Source: Bacillota bacterium (GTDB lineage: Bacteria; Bacillota; UBA4882; UBA8346). Taken from it: DNA of 15,120 nucleotides. The first letter of the stretch is position 1, and each line of letters starts with the position of its first letter. The position numbers and the translations under genes were made by a program. Below are positions 7,301 to 14,548 of the stretch, piece after piece. A model generated the notes under the pieces. It was given only the letters and a program-made list of their open reading frames with translations. It was not told the origin of the DNA and ran no database searches. The stretch is taken from positions 1 to 15,120 of the forward strand of contig JAEYRN010000050.1 of NCBI GenBank assembly GCA_023435565.1, in the 5' to 3' direction.

Positions 7301-7709
7301 GGAAAAACTCACCGAACTGGACAGCCATACGGTATATCAGTTATTTGATTCGGGCAAGTTTGATTTTACTTTGGATGAGTTAGCTGAAAACGCCCATATC
7401 AATAAAGATGATTTGGATGGATTGTTACGAAGGTTTGTCGGGGTCGATGAAGCGGAATTAAATAAACGGTTTGAGTTCTTTATTTACGCCCATCCGTCCA
7501 TTTCAGCGACTCAAATGAAAGTATTGGATATGATTAAAAATGATATTATCAAGAACCGGGGGATTTCTTTCGCCAGTTTGTACAAGGATCAATATTTGGC
7601 GGTAAATGGGCAAGGAATTGACGGGGTATTTCCCGATAAACGATTGAATGATGAAGTGATATCGTTGATTGAGCCGTATCAAGTAAGGAGTGTGGAATAT
7701 GGTGAATAA
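4365..7709 (+). CDS. hsdR: Type I restriction enzyme R subunit (EcoEI/EcoAI-like)
   Basis: HsdR supplies nuclease and translocase activities to the type I complex, which cuts DNA lacking the host methylation pattern after pulling it through. Domains in the 1114-residue product: an N-terminal DUF4145-type helical domain (about 1-125), a coiled-coil linker rich in K/E/Q (about 145-185), a PD-(D/E)XK nuclease with D246 in GYVDYVLFD and E261-T-K263 in LVETKKT, then a superfamily 2 helicase with Walker A ATGSGKT (374-380), DESH (469-472), LTATP (493-497) and QMIGRGTR (698-705), and a C-terminal helical region of the EcoEI R type. All key catalytic residues are intact and length is normal. ATG 4365 is preferred because AAGGTG (4353-4358) is well placed; GTG 4356 is in frame upstream. 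The last 11 bp overlap the membrane-protein gene. Confidence 0.97.
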   Translation: MSNFDFLKSKWPDLSATSRLAEEYLYSDPNASIFKTRLFAEKLINLFLVYYRIDIDFDTNFYEKISHLGRIKNINPAVVDLFTLVRRIGNKAAHDNYGDVKDAKECIKSIFKLSAWFYVKVTGFRADIPKKFIWPEKRVETVIEKETKTDYFQKFEKAKEELNKAHQAELEALKKQLELPQPDSKQIEKDLAVVTNELGLTEAETRGILVDAMLKEAGWDVENPEQVKTEFPVSPFPNHSNKGYVDYVLFDNVDKPIALVETKKTSESPTIGQHQAKLYTDALEEMYQVRPVIYYTNGHETWMWDDEASEPRQVWGIYSYDNLEFLVQQRKTRKSLKTVQIDPNIAGRAYQIEGIKRVYEDYESGKRRALMVMATGSGKTRTAIALVKGLLQTNWVKRVLFLADRDELVKQAMERKNSFKVFLPDSPRVRITPETIENREASIYFATYQTMIKCYDQYNVGFFDLIIADESHRSIYKSYKDILEYFDAYLLGLTATPVDFINRNTFNFFGCPNGDPTFHYSYEEAYNHVPPYLLRYQPWEATTNFLRQGIHWDELTEEQKRQLEEDGLSEDLIDFDREALEEFVTNHDTNAFILQTLMNRGIKVGDTIGKSIIFARNIRHAEYLQKIFNELYPQYKGKLAAIIHSKIKNHEDLLNDFKEKDRPRIAISVDMLDTGIDVPEVVNLSFAKPVYSKVKFLQMIGRGTRLCENLFGAEKDKENFIIFDHWSNFRFFDIHPEGELPSESKASLQVRFELRIRLLEYFARQQNRERQAEIIALLRGDIAALPEKSIEVKKKWQTLERLKLDQTWQAVSDNLLDILRMEIAPLMQWVDVEGQLDAIWFDNELYRMELAQLTGDHKFGRQVEAMIFELQRLKLNLNQFQGVRDYVLQLMNRDTWTSMDYDSLEHCRKTLRDLMKFRGNLMGKPYLALKLTDSGHRIEQIADRFSAPTLNMDEYIKRVETALQNEMQMQLVIYKIRKGEKLTELDSHTVYQLFDSGKFDFTLDELAENAHINKDDLDGLLRRFVGVDEAELNKRFEFFIYAHPSISATQMKVLDMIKNDIIKNRGISFASLYKDQYLAVNGQGIDGVFPDKRLNDEVISLIEPYQVRSVEYGE

Positions 7710-8406
7710 AAAATCAAATAAGAAGAGGCTAATAAAAACAAATAAAAATAGGTTTTTAGAATCTCTAAAAGAATTTTTTAGATCCTACTTTTTGGATTTC
7801 TTTAGCTTAAAAAAATGGTCAGGACGCATATTCCTATCACTATCAGCTTTTTATATTCTACTATCCTTTATTTTACATGTAAATAGAGGATTGGCCGCTT
7901 TATTCGGCTTAATTTTTAGTATACCAAGTACATTTATTTTCATTTACTTAGTATTTATTTTGCCTACATTTCTTCTATCTTATAGATTAGAAGATATACC
8001 GAAGACTATTGACGAATTATTTGCAGGTTTTAATACAATGAAGGTTTCTGATAAAGATCGAATTACAGTTTTGAAAGAAATTGAGAAAAAAAATATAACA
8101 AATGAAACATTAAGTATGTGGTTATATGACTTGAAATGTTATAAAGAGAGATTATCAACTGTAATTCGGCCAGCCTTTCTGCTTATATTATTATGTATAG
8201 CAGTTTTACCAAAATATCTCGGAATTAATAAATCTGTAATAGATACGACAACGACATTGTTCAAACAGTTTTCTGCATCGAATTTTATTTTTTCACCAAA
8301 AGGCTTTTCGCTAATATGGGTATTATTGGTATATTATCGTGAACTTCAAGAAACTAGTGAAAGAATTAGTAAAATTGAACTGATTAAAGATATAAAGAAT
8401 ATTTGA
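7699..8406 (+). CDS. Unrecognised membrane protein inside the RM operon
   Basis: The 235-residue product has a very basic, lysine-rich N-terminus (about 1-40), a hydrophobic segment at 43-60, a long one at 65-94 that may span the membrane once or twice, a soluble charged stretch (about 95-155), a third segment at 158-175 and a shorter one near 203-215. It ends in a charged helix. I see no catalytic motif and do not recognise a family. ATG 7699 is preferred over GTG 7690 because GGAG (7687-7690) fits it; it overlaps the hsdR stop by 11 bp, so translation is probably coupled. Base use is strikingly AT-rich compared with hsdR and hsdM, suggesting later arrival. Its place in the operon suggests an accessory to the restriction system, for example a membrane-acting effector or companion immunity function, but that is inference. 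Confidence 0.8.
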   Translation: MVNKKSNKKRLIKTNKNRFLESLKEFFRSYFLDFFSLKKWSGRIFLSLSAFYILLSFILHVNRGLAALFGLIFSIPSTFIFIYLVFILPTFLLSYRLEDIPKTIDELFAGFNTMKVSDKDRITVLKEIEKKNITNETLSMWLYDLKCYKERLSTVIRPAFLLILLCIAVLPKYLGINKSVIDTTTTLFKQFSASNFIFSPKGFSLIWVLLVYYRELQETSERISKIELIKDIKNI

Positions 8407-8476
8407 GACTATTGTTTATACAATTAATTCTACTTTGTTATTTCCTGACTTCTGGAATCTTATTTGCTCTTTAGTC

Positions 8477-8669
8477 GCCCAGGGCAGAAGTAAATAATTA
8501 GGGTCCCGTCAAAACCCCTGGGCTGGTATCTATTAATCGTCTTAACCCCCAAGGGGCTCGGTTGGCTTTTGCTGCAAAGCATTCCCAGCCCATTTATGGG
8601 GTTGAGATAGGTTTTGACAAACAGCCCAGAGGTTTTGAATCAGCCTCTAATTTAGCATCTGCTCTGGGC
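8477..8669. other. Structured intergenic region between the membrane gene and hsdM
   Basis: The 350-bp gap (8407-8756) contains no reading frame I trust but several overlapping inverted repeats: GCCCAGGG/CCCTGGGC (8477-8484/8516-8523), GTCAAAACC/GGTTTTGAC (8508-8516/8610-8618), with GGGCTGG and CCAGCCC inside the latter, and GCCCAGAG/CTCTGGGC (8624-8631/8662-8669). Some arms share bases, so alternative folds would exclude one another. It may be a palindromic mobile relic or a leader RNA ahead of hsdM. No clear T-run terminator and no convincing promoter was found. Confidence 0.55.
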
Positions 8670-8756
8670 AGTGAACGGCATTCATTGCAATTTGATTAAG
8701 CAGGCCAAAATTATAACTAAGTAGAATTTAAAGGACAAATAATCGGAGGCCTATAA

Positions 8757-10241
8757 ATGTTAAACTCAGCAACACGAAGTAAAATCGACCGACTTTGGGA
8801 TAGTTTCTGGTCGGGGGGTATATCCAATCCGTTGACCGTGGTGGAACAAATCTCCTATTTGCTATTTATCAAGCGGTTTGATGATCGGGAGAAGCTTAAA
8901 GAACGGATGGCGAACCGGACCGGACAAAAATATAACAGCGCCTTTCCGGAAGAAAGCTATAGTTGGCGGCGGTTTAAGAATTTTGAGGCGCAGGCGATGT
9001 ACGATCTGATGTTGCAAAAGATTTTTCCGTTTATTAAAACCTTAAGTAACGGAGACTCGGCTTTTACCCAGTCGATGAAGGACGCGGTATTTTTGATTCA
9101 AAAACCGAGTTTGTTATATGAAGCGGTGCAATTAATCGATGGGATTAATTTGGATGATCAGGATACCAAGGGCGACCTCTATGAGTATTTGTTATCGAAA
9201 CTTCAGATCTCCGGTGTCAACGGCCAATTCCGGACGCCCCGGCATATCATTCAAATGATGGTGGAGCTCTTAGATCCGTCGAGTGAGGATAAGATCTGCG
9301 ATCCGGCCTGCGGCACCGCCGGGTTTTTGGTGTCGGCGAGTGAGTGTATTTTGAAGAAATACACCTCGCCGGATGCGGTTTTTACCGATGAGGACGGCAA
9401 TATTCATGACAAAATCGGGGACAAACTTCCCGACTGGAATTATTTTCGCAAAGAAATGTTCGCAGGGTTTGACTTTGACAGCTCGATGCTGAGAATCTCG
9501 GCGATGAATATGATGCTTCACGGAATTGACGAACCAAATATCCGTTATGCCGATAGCCTTTCCTCAGGGTATGAGGAGGAGAATAAATACACTATTGTAC
9601 TGGCGAATCCGCCATTCAAAGGCAATCTTGACGAAAAAGACATCAACTCGAAACTGAAAAGCGTAGTCAGCACCAAAAAGACGGAGTTGTTATTCTTAGC
9701 GCTTTTCCTTAGGATATTAGACTTGGGCGGTCGTTGCGCTTGTATCGTCCCGGATGGGGTGCTTTTCGGTTCTTCCAAAGCCCACAAGGAGATTCGCCGG
9801 GTGTTGGTGGAGGAGAACCAACTAGAAGGGATGATCTCGATGCCTCCCGGCGTCTTTAAACCTTATGCCGGGGTATCGACGGGGATCTTGATCTTTACCA
9901 AGGGCGGCCGGACGGATCATGTTTGGTTTTATGATATGGAGGCGGATGGATTTTCATTGGATGATAAACGGGATGCGACACCTGATAAAGATGATATTCC
10001 AGATATTAAGAAACGGTGGAAGGAACGGGACTCGCAGAAGGATACCGACAGGACCGGGAAGGCATTTTTTGTGCCGAAGGCGGAGATTGTGGAGAATGGG
10101 TATGATCTTACGATAAATCGGTATAAGCAGGTGGTCCATGAGGAAGTGGAGTATGATCCGCCGAAGGTGATTTTGGTGCGGTTGCGGGAGTTGGAGAAGG
10201 AGATACAGCAGGAATTGGATGAGTTGGAGAAGATAATATGA
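8757..10241 (+). CDS. hsdM: Type I DNA methyltransferase M subunit (N6-adenine)
   Basis: HsdM transfers a methyl group from S-adenosylmethionine to adenine N6 in the site chosen by HsdS; two copies normally join one HsdS. The 494 residues show the N-terminal helical HsdM domain (about 5-140, starting with the typical SKIDRLWDSFWSGG-like opening and LLFIKRFDD), the SAM-binding motif I DPACGTAGF (182-190) and the catalytic motif IV NPPF (284-287). The length is usual. GGAGG at 8745-8749 precedes the ATG by 7 bp, a strong site. The stop codon overlaps the hsdS start (ATGA), the standard coupled arrangement. The gene is much more GC-rich than its flanking neighbours and is of the same style as hsdR. 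The methylated sequence cannot be told from the protein. Confidence 0.97.
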   Translation: MLNSATRSKIDRLWDSFWSGGISNPLTVVEQISYLLFIKRFDDREKLKERMANRTGQKYNSAFPEESYSWRRFKNFEAQAMYDLMLQKIFPFIKTLSNGDSAFTQSMKDAVFLIQKPSLLYEAVQLIDGINLDDQDTKGDLYEYLLSKLQISGVNGQFRTPRHIIQMMVELLDPSSEDKICDPACGTAGFLVSASECILKKYTSPDAVFTDEDGNIHDKIGDKLPDWNYFRKEMFAGFDFDSSMLRISAMNMMLHGIDEPNIRYADSLSSGYEEENKYTIVLANPPFKGNLDEKDINSKLKSVVSTKKTELLFLALFLRILDLGGRCACIVPDGVLFGSSKAHKEIRRVLVEENQLEGMISMPPGVFKPYAGVSTGILIFTKGGRTDHVWFYDMEADGFSLDDKRDATPDKDDIPDIKKRWKERDSQKDTDRTGKAFFVPKAEIVENGYDLTINRYKQVVHEEVEYDPPKVILVRLRELEKEIQQELDELEKII

Positions 10242-11428
10242 ATAAAATAGTTCCTTTAGCTACCATATGTAAATATATACGGGGCATTACATTTAAACCA
10301 GAGGATAAAGTAGAAATAGGCACTGTAGATTCAGCTATATGTATGAGAACTAAAAACATTCAAAAGATTCTCGATGAATCTGATCTAATTGCTATTTCCA
10401 AAAAACATGTAAAAAGAAAAGAACAATTTTTAGAAACTGGTGATATTTTAATTTCCAGTGCAAATAGTTGGGATTTAGTCGGTAAATGTGTTCAAGTACC
10501 TAAATTAAAATATGAGGCAACAGCGGGTGGATTTATTTCAATATTACGTCCAGATTCTTCCCAAGTGGATTCTAATTATTTATTTTATTGGCTTTCAAGT
10601 AATTCAATACAACTTAAAGTCAGATATTGTGCACGTCAAACAACGAACATAGCGAACCTAGATGCAAATCAATTTTTAGATTTAGAAATTCCTCTTCCCC
10701 CTCTTCCCGAACAAAAACGTATTGCGGCCATTTTGGATAAGGCGGATGCGGTTCGGCGGAAACGGCAGGAAACGATACGGTTGTTGGATGAGTTTTTGCG
10801 GTCGGTGTTTTTGGAAATGTTTAGAGATCCGGTGAGGAATGGGAAGGGGTGGGAAGTACACACATTAGATTTCTGTTGCAATAAAATAACTGATGGTACT
10901 CATCAAAGCCCTAAATTCGTGAATAGCGGTATACCATTTATTTTTGTTTCAAATATCATACAAAATGAAATTAATTATAATACTACCAAGTTTATCTCTA
11001 AGGATACTTATTTAGAATTAACTAAAAGCACCCCTATTGAAATTGGTGACCTACTTTATACAATTGTTGGTTCATATGGTAATCCAGCTATTGTAAAGAG
11101 TGATAGAAAGTTTTGTTTTCAGCGACATATAGCTCATTTAAAACCAAACCCCATTAAAATCAATTCCTTATTTTTATTAGGGCTCTTAAAATCCGATTTT
11201 ATAAAGATGCAAGTTGATGGTTTAGTTAAAGGGATTGCTCAAAAAACATTAAATCTTAGTGAATTAAAATCACTTAAAGTGTTTCTCCCTCCAATGGGAT
11301 TACAAAATAAGTATGGAATAATTTTAGAAAAAACTGAACAACAAAAAGAGCAGGTTATAAAAAGCCTTTCAGAAATGGAAAACGGTTTTAATAGCATGTT
11401 GCAAAAAGCGTTTCGAGGGGAGTTGTAG
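10238..11428 (+). CDS. hsdS: Type I specificity subunit S
   Basis: HsdS recognises the two halves of the bipartite target. The 396-residue product has the expected plan: target recognition domain 1 (about 1-150), a central conserved spacer beginning PLPPLPEQKRIAA at residue 152 and running to about 197, target recognition domain 2 (about 205-345) and a C-terminal conserved helix ending MLQKAFRGEL. 'PPLPEQKRIA' and 'L-x-x-AF-x-GEL' are hallmark phrases. Both conserved segments are helical and set the distance between half-sites. The start overlaps the hsdM stop by 4 bp. Base composition is mosaic: the central spacer (about 10690-10855) is GC-rich like hsdM, while both recognition domains and the C-terminus are AT-rich, as expected if recognition domains were exchanged. 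The target sequence is not predictable by eye. Confidence 0.96.
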   Translation: MNKIVPLATICKYIRGITFKPEDKVEIGTVDSAICMRTKNIQKILDESDLIAISKKHVKRKEQFLETGDILISSANSWDLVGKCVQVPKLKYEATAGGFISILRPDSSQVDSNYLFYWLSSNSIQLKVRYCARQTTNIANLDANQFLDLEIPLPPLPEQKRIAAILDKADAVRRKRQETIRLLDEFLRSVFLEMFRDPVRNGKGWEVHTLDFCCNKITDGTHQSPKFVNSGIPFIFVSNIIQNEINYNTTKFISKDTYLELTKSTPIEIGDLLYTIVGSYGNPAIVKSDRKFCFQRHIAHLKPNPIKINSLFLLGLLKSDFIKMQVDGLVKGIAQKTLNLSELKSLKVFLPPMGLQNKYGIILEKTEQQKEQVIKSLSEMENGFNSMLQKAFRGEL

Positions 11429-11434
11429 GCTACT

Positions 11435-11473
11435 CCTCAATCTTTCTCCCACCAAGTGAGAAACGAATTGAGG
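11435..11473. repeat. Solo hairpin unit related to the MITE ends
   Basis: CCTCAAT (11435-11441) pairs with ATTGAGG (11467-11473) and TTTCTC (11443-11448) with GAGAAA (11458-11463). The unit shares the order CCTCAATC, TTTCTCCC, CCAAGTG, GAGAAACGAA with the left end of the element at 982-1183. It lies six bases after the hsdS stop. It lacks a T-run directly downstream, so it is not an obvious terminator, though it might slow or stabilise the transcript. Confidence 0.65.
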
Positions 11474-11541
11474 TGCTCCATGGGCTTTTTGCGGGTTTGG
11501 ATTTGATTTAAAAAAAGAAAACGATGAAATGAAGTGGCAAT

Positions 11542-11997
11542 ATGAGCGATATGGAGATGAAAATATCTATTCCTTCTGATACCGATGGGTTTGTATTGTT
11601 TCAATGCCCACTATGCGGTGAATTTTTTAAATTAACACCAAACGATACCCAAGCAGATGATGTAATTGAAATTTGGTGTCCTTCCTGCGGATTAAAAAGT
11701 GAAAATTATTTTACGGAAGATGTGATAGAATTAGCCATGAAAATGGCTGAAAATGTTGCAATGGATATGATCTTTAAAGAGATGCAAAAGTGGGAGCGTC
11801 AGTTTAAGGGAAGTGGATTAACCTTTAAGGCTGGTAAAAAGCCAAGGTCAAAACCGGAAAGTCCGATCATTGCGGGAATTGAGGCGTTGGAGATACAGCA
11901 GTATGATTGTTGTAAAAGACAGGCCAAGATTAAGCCAATTGTGAAATTCACCGGAAGTTATTGTCCATTTTGCGGGGTGAAATGTGATGGAAATTAA
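11542..11997 (+). CDS. Zinc-ribbon protein of unknown function
   Basis: The 151-residue product has an N-terminal zinc ribbon, with C22-x2-C25 in CPLCG and C46-x2-C49 in CPSCG, a helical middle (about 58-90), a basic linker (about 95-105) and a second cysteine cluster: C123-C124 and then CPFCGVKC (141-148), which could form another metal site. No enzymatic motif is seen and I cannot name the family. The ATG at 11542 has only a weak upstream GAAGTGG; in-frame ATGs follow at 11551 and 11557, so the start is uncertain by a few codons. The end overlaps the next gene by 11-14 bp, so the two are probably made together. The zinc ribbons suggest nucleic-acid or protein binding. It comes 113 bp after hsdS, but nothing in the sequence ties it to restriction directly. 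Confidence 0.8.
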   Translation: MSDMEMKISIPSDTDGFVLFQCPLCGEFFKLTPNDTQADDVIEIWCPSCGLKSENYFTEDVIELAMKMAENVAMDMIFKEMQKWERQFKGSGLTFKAGKKPRSKPESPIIAGIEALEIQQYDCCKRQAKIKPIVKFTGSYCPFCGVKCDGN

Positions 11998-12784
11998 TAA
12001 AAAAGATTTACGCAAGTTGAGTAGAGCATTTAGATCAATTGCCAGTAGGGTAATTAATGCGCACTATGAAGAAGCTGATGGTATCTTGAAGATGTTTATT
12101 GATTTTATTGATGATAACCATCTGATCTCCAGTTATATTAACAGTATTATTGTTGAGGATTTTGATGTTGCTAAAGAAATGAATGAAGTAGCATCGAGTT
12201 ACGGTAGAGCTTTTTTTTATACGGGGTCAAGTGTTGAGGAAGAAATTGTATATACATATAGAATTCTTAAATATATTGTAGCTCAGAAAGTCTCTATCCG
12301 TTCTATTGGTATGGCATATGGGCATTCTGGCAAGTTTCAGGACATGGTTAAAGGTTTTGGAGAAAGACTCATACTCCCCTTTGCGAATCATATTGAATCT
12401 TATTTAACGGAGATTGCAATCGATATGGGTTATGACGAGGAGACAAAATATGTAATTACGATAAATGGTGGACAAGTTAATATTGCTAAAGACCAAGCTT
12501 CAATTCACGCAATACAACATAATGGCATAAATACCGATGAATTGGATAAGCTGGTTCAAAGTATCAGAACCTTATTGACGGATGCAATTGCGCCGGAAAT
12601 ACACGAAATTATCAATGATAACGTTGCGGTTCTCCAAGAAGAATTAAAAAAAGAAAATCCGAAAAAGGGCTTTATCAAAACAGCTATTGGCGGTTTACAA
12701 AATGTATACCCAAAGATAGCAGGAGCGGTTGAATTAACTGCTGCTATTACAAGTATTATTCAATTTGCTATGATTGTTCTATAA
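11987..12784 (+). CDS. Unrecognised protein coupled to the zinc-ribbon gene
   Basis: The product is about 265 residues, mostly helical. Counting from the in-frame GTG at 11984, the N-terminal part (1-150) is a charged helical domain; then comes a short beta-like phrase, ITINGGQVNIAKD (158-170) followed by ASIHAIQHN (172-180), which I recall as a recurrent segment in otherwise unrelated bacterial proteins of unknown role, some abortive-infection-like. A helical linker (184-227) leads to a hydrophobic C-terminus, AGAVELTAAITSIIQFAMIVL (about 247-266, quoted in two parts: AGAVELTAAI and TSIIQFAMIVL), which could be a membrane segment. ATG 11987 or GTG 11984 both overlap the previous stop, with GGGGTG just upstream. 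The coupling implies a joint function with the zinc-ribbon protein. A defence or stress role is inference from location. Confidence 0.8.
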   Translation: MEINKKDLRKLSRAFRSIASRVINAHYEEADGILKMFIDFIDDNHLISSYINSIIVEDFDVAKEMNEVASSYGRAFFYTGSSVEEEIVYTYRILKYIVAQKVSIRSIGMAYGHSGKFQDMVKGFGERLILPFANHIESYLTEIAIDMGYDEETKYVITINGGQVNIAKDQASIHAIQHNGINTDELDKLVQSIRTLLTDAIAPEIHEIINDNVAVLQEELKKENPKKGFIKTAIGGLQNVYPKIAGAVELTAAITSIIQFAMIVL

Positions 12785-12859
12785 ATTGACTAATCAACTT
12801 TATTAGATTAGGAATTGGTATTGAGGTCGATAACGATTTTTTACTGGAGGTGATATAAC

Positions 12860-13882
12860 ATGTCTACCATTCACTACTTCCAACGTTTCTCCCAAAAAGA
12901 AAACGTTGTTACTAACAACACTTTACTCCTTCTTTCCCGATTTTACCATTACAATACCCTACGCTTTCAAGACTTTTTAAGCGATCTCTTTGGAAATGTT
13001 CCCGGACTCCAGGTCGGCCCTCAATTTGAACAACAAGTCCGAAACAAAGGAAGCATTCCGGACGGTATGATCTCTCAAATAAGTTTCAAAGTTGTTATTG
13101 AAACAAAGCTGTATGGAAATTACAGTAAGGGTCAAATAATTCAGCATCTAAATAAGTTCGGAAACGAAGATTTAAAAATTCTATTACTGATTGATCCCCA
13201 TCCGGTTGATCAGGGCTTTATAAAGAACGTCAAACAAGAAATTGCCGTCTTTAAATCACAAACAGGAAAAGATGTTCTATTTATTTCTTCTACTTTTGAA
13301 ACGATTATTAAGATAATGCGCGATCATTTGTTGGATCAAGATTTTGAGATGCAAGAAATCCTTGATGAATATGAAGCATTTTGTTCCGAGGAGAACCTCT
13401 TGCCTGTTAATAACTATCTAATGAAAGCCGTTCCTTGTGGTTTTTCCTTACAACACAATCTAAAATATAACATCTATTATGACCCAATCACTCGGTCGTA
13501 TCGAAACTATAAATACTTAGGGCTTTATAATTTAAAAACAATCAAAGCTATCGGTGAGATTAGGGACGTTATTACCGCTGATTATGATTTTAATACCAAG
13601 AAACTAGAAGTAAAAGAACATTTAAATACAAATCCGGTCTCACCTGATGACGAAGAGGCGATAAAGGGGATAATTGAGGATACCAAGAATGAGCTAAACA
13701 TTGACCTTTCTAAAGATCAAAAGTTCTATATGGTTTATAAGTTTTATGATACCGACTACCGTAAAACCTCTAAATTGCCACTACGAGGAGGAAAGTACTT
13801 TGACCTTAAAGATATTATTAAAGATATACTACCCTCAACGGAAGAGATAGCTAAGATCTTAAATGAAAAGACGTGGGAATGA
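12860..13882 (+). CDS. Predicted PD-(D/E)XK-type nuclease
   Basis: The 340-residue product starts after an excellent ribosome binding site, GGAGGTGAT (12846-12854). Near the N-terminus the segment SIPDGM (65-70), about 12 residues ahead of VVIETKL (78-84), gives the PD-(D/E)XK signature with D68, E81 and K83 on the expected beta strands. Upstream of it is a helical cap (about 1-60); after it follows a helix and the hydrophobic strand KILLLIDPH (about 105-113), consistent with the restriction-endonuclease-like fold. The remaining 170 residues are of unknown fold, with a strongly charged C-terminus. The opening 'IHYFQRFSQKENVVTNN' is distinctive and I believe widespread in Bacillota, but I know of no assigned function. 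The stop overlaps the start of a uracil-DNA glycosylase-like gene (ATGA), which suggests the two act together on damaged or modified DNA. Confidence 0.8.
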   Translation: MSTIHYFQRFSQKENVVTNNTLLLLSRFYHYNTLRFQDFLSDLFGNVPGLQVGPQFEQQVRNKGSIPDGMISQISFKVVIETKLYGNYSKGQIIQHLNKFGNEDLKILLLIDPHPVDQGFIKNVKQEIAVFKSQTGKDVLFISSTFETIIKIMRDHLLDQDFEMQEILDEYEAFCSEENLLPVNNYLMKAVPCGFSLQHNLKYNIYYDPITRSYRNYKYLGLYNLKTIKAIGEIRDVITADYDFNTKKLEVKEHLNTNPVSPDDEEAIKGIIEDTKNELNIDLSKDQKFYMVYKFYDTDYRKTSKLPLRGGKYFDLKDIIKDILPSTEEIAKILNEKTWE

Positions 13883-14548
13883 TCTCTTTCAACCACCTCG
13901 AAACCGAAATCCAACAATGTAACCGGTGTAATACAGTAAGTGAGATTGCCGGTCTAATAGAATACTCAAAACCTCTCTCCTTTTACGGCTCTTCAAACCC
14001 CAGAATCATGCTCGTCGGCCATTCCCCGGCGGTTAGGACTAAAACTAAGGCCGCATATGTCCTGAAAATGAACCAACCTAACCTGCCTCTTTATAAATAC
14101 ATAACCGAAATGATCCTAACTCCCTTAAACATAGATATCAGCGAGCTTTATTGTACAAACCTAATCAAATGCCTAACCAAGGGTTTACCGGAAGACATCG
14201 ATTAAAAAGCTCGGGCTTATTGAAAAAGCTTTTACCAACTGCAAAAACTTATTCGAAAAAGAAATCGACTTCATAAAACCCGACTTGATCATCAGTCTAA
14301 GCGAGACGGTTTTAAAGCTTCTATCCAAGACTTATATGGGCAAAGAACTAAAAATGCAGGAAGTATTCGGCAAACTTCTTTACCTGAACATCGGCAAAGA
14401 AATCCCCTATATCCCGGTGGTCCATATTCCAAAAGGAAATAACTCCAAAGTCGCACTACACTATTTCCCGGAGCAAACCAATAGACTTAAGGGATTAAAG
14501 AAAAGTTGGAGAAATAAAACCATTGAATTCGGATCTACCCTAAAGTAA
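13879..14548 (+). pseudogene. Uracil-DNA glycosylase family (family-4-like), frameshifted
   Basis: The reading frame from ATG 13879 (or GTG 13873) stops at TAA 14203-14205, but the next frame carries on the same protein without a break from about 14201 (IKKLGLIEKAFTNC and onward) to TAA 14546-14548. Joined, the product is about 223 residues, normal for the family. Features: CNRC (C14, C17), motif A as VGHSPA (46-51; usually GEAPG), NLIKC (C98), a fourth cysteine in FTNCKNLF beyond the shift, PDLIISLSE, and VVHIPKGNN as the C-terminal His motif. The four cysteines in this order match the iron-sulphur site of family 4 enzymes. The motif A change suggests an unusual substrate. The 1-nt shift lies around 14198-14208, near a run of five A; it could be a sequencing error, a real mutation or recoding. 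It overlaps the nuclease gene by 4 bp. Confidence 0.8.

Noticed and set aside
8692..8717. Possible hsdM promoter, TTGATT and TATAAC
   Set aside because: The spacer is 14 bp, below the usual 16-18, and neither alternative box fits better.
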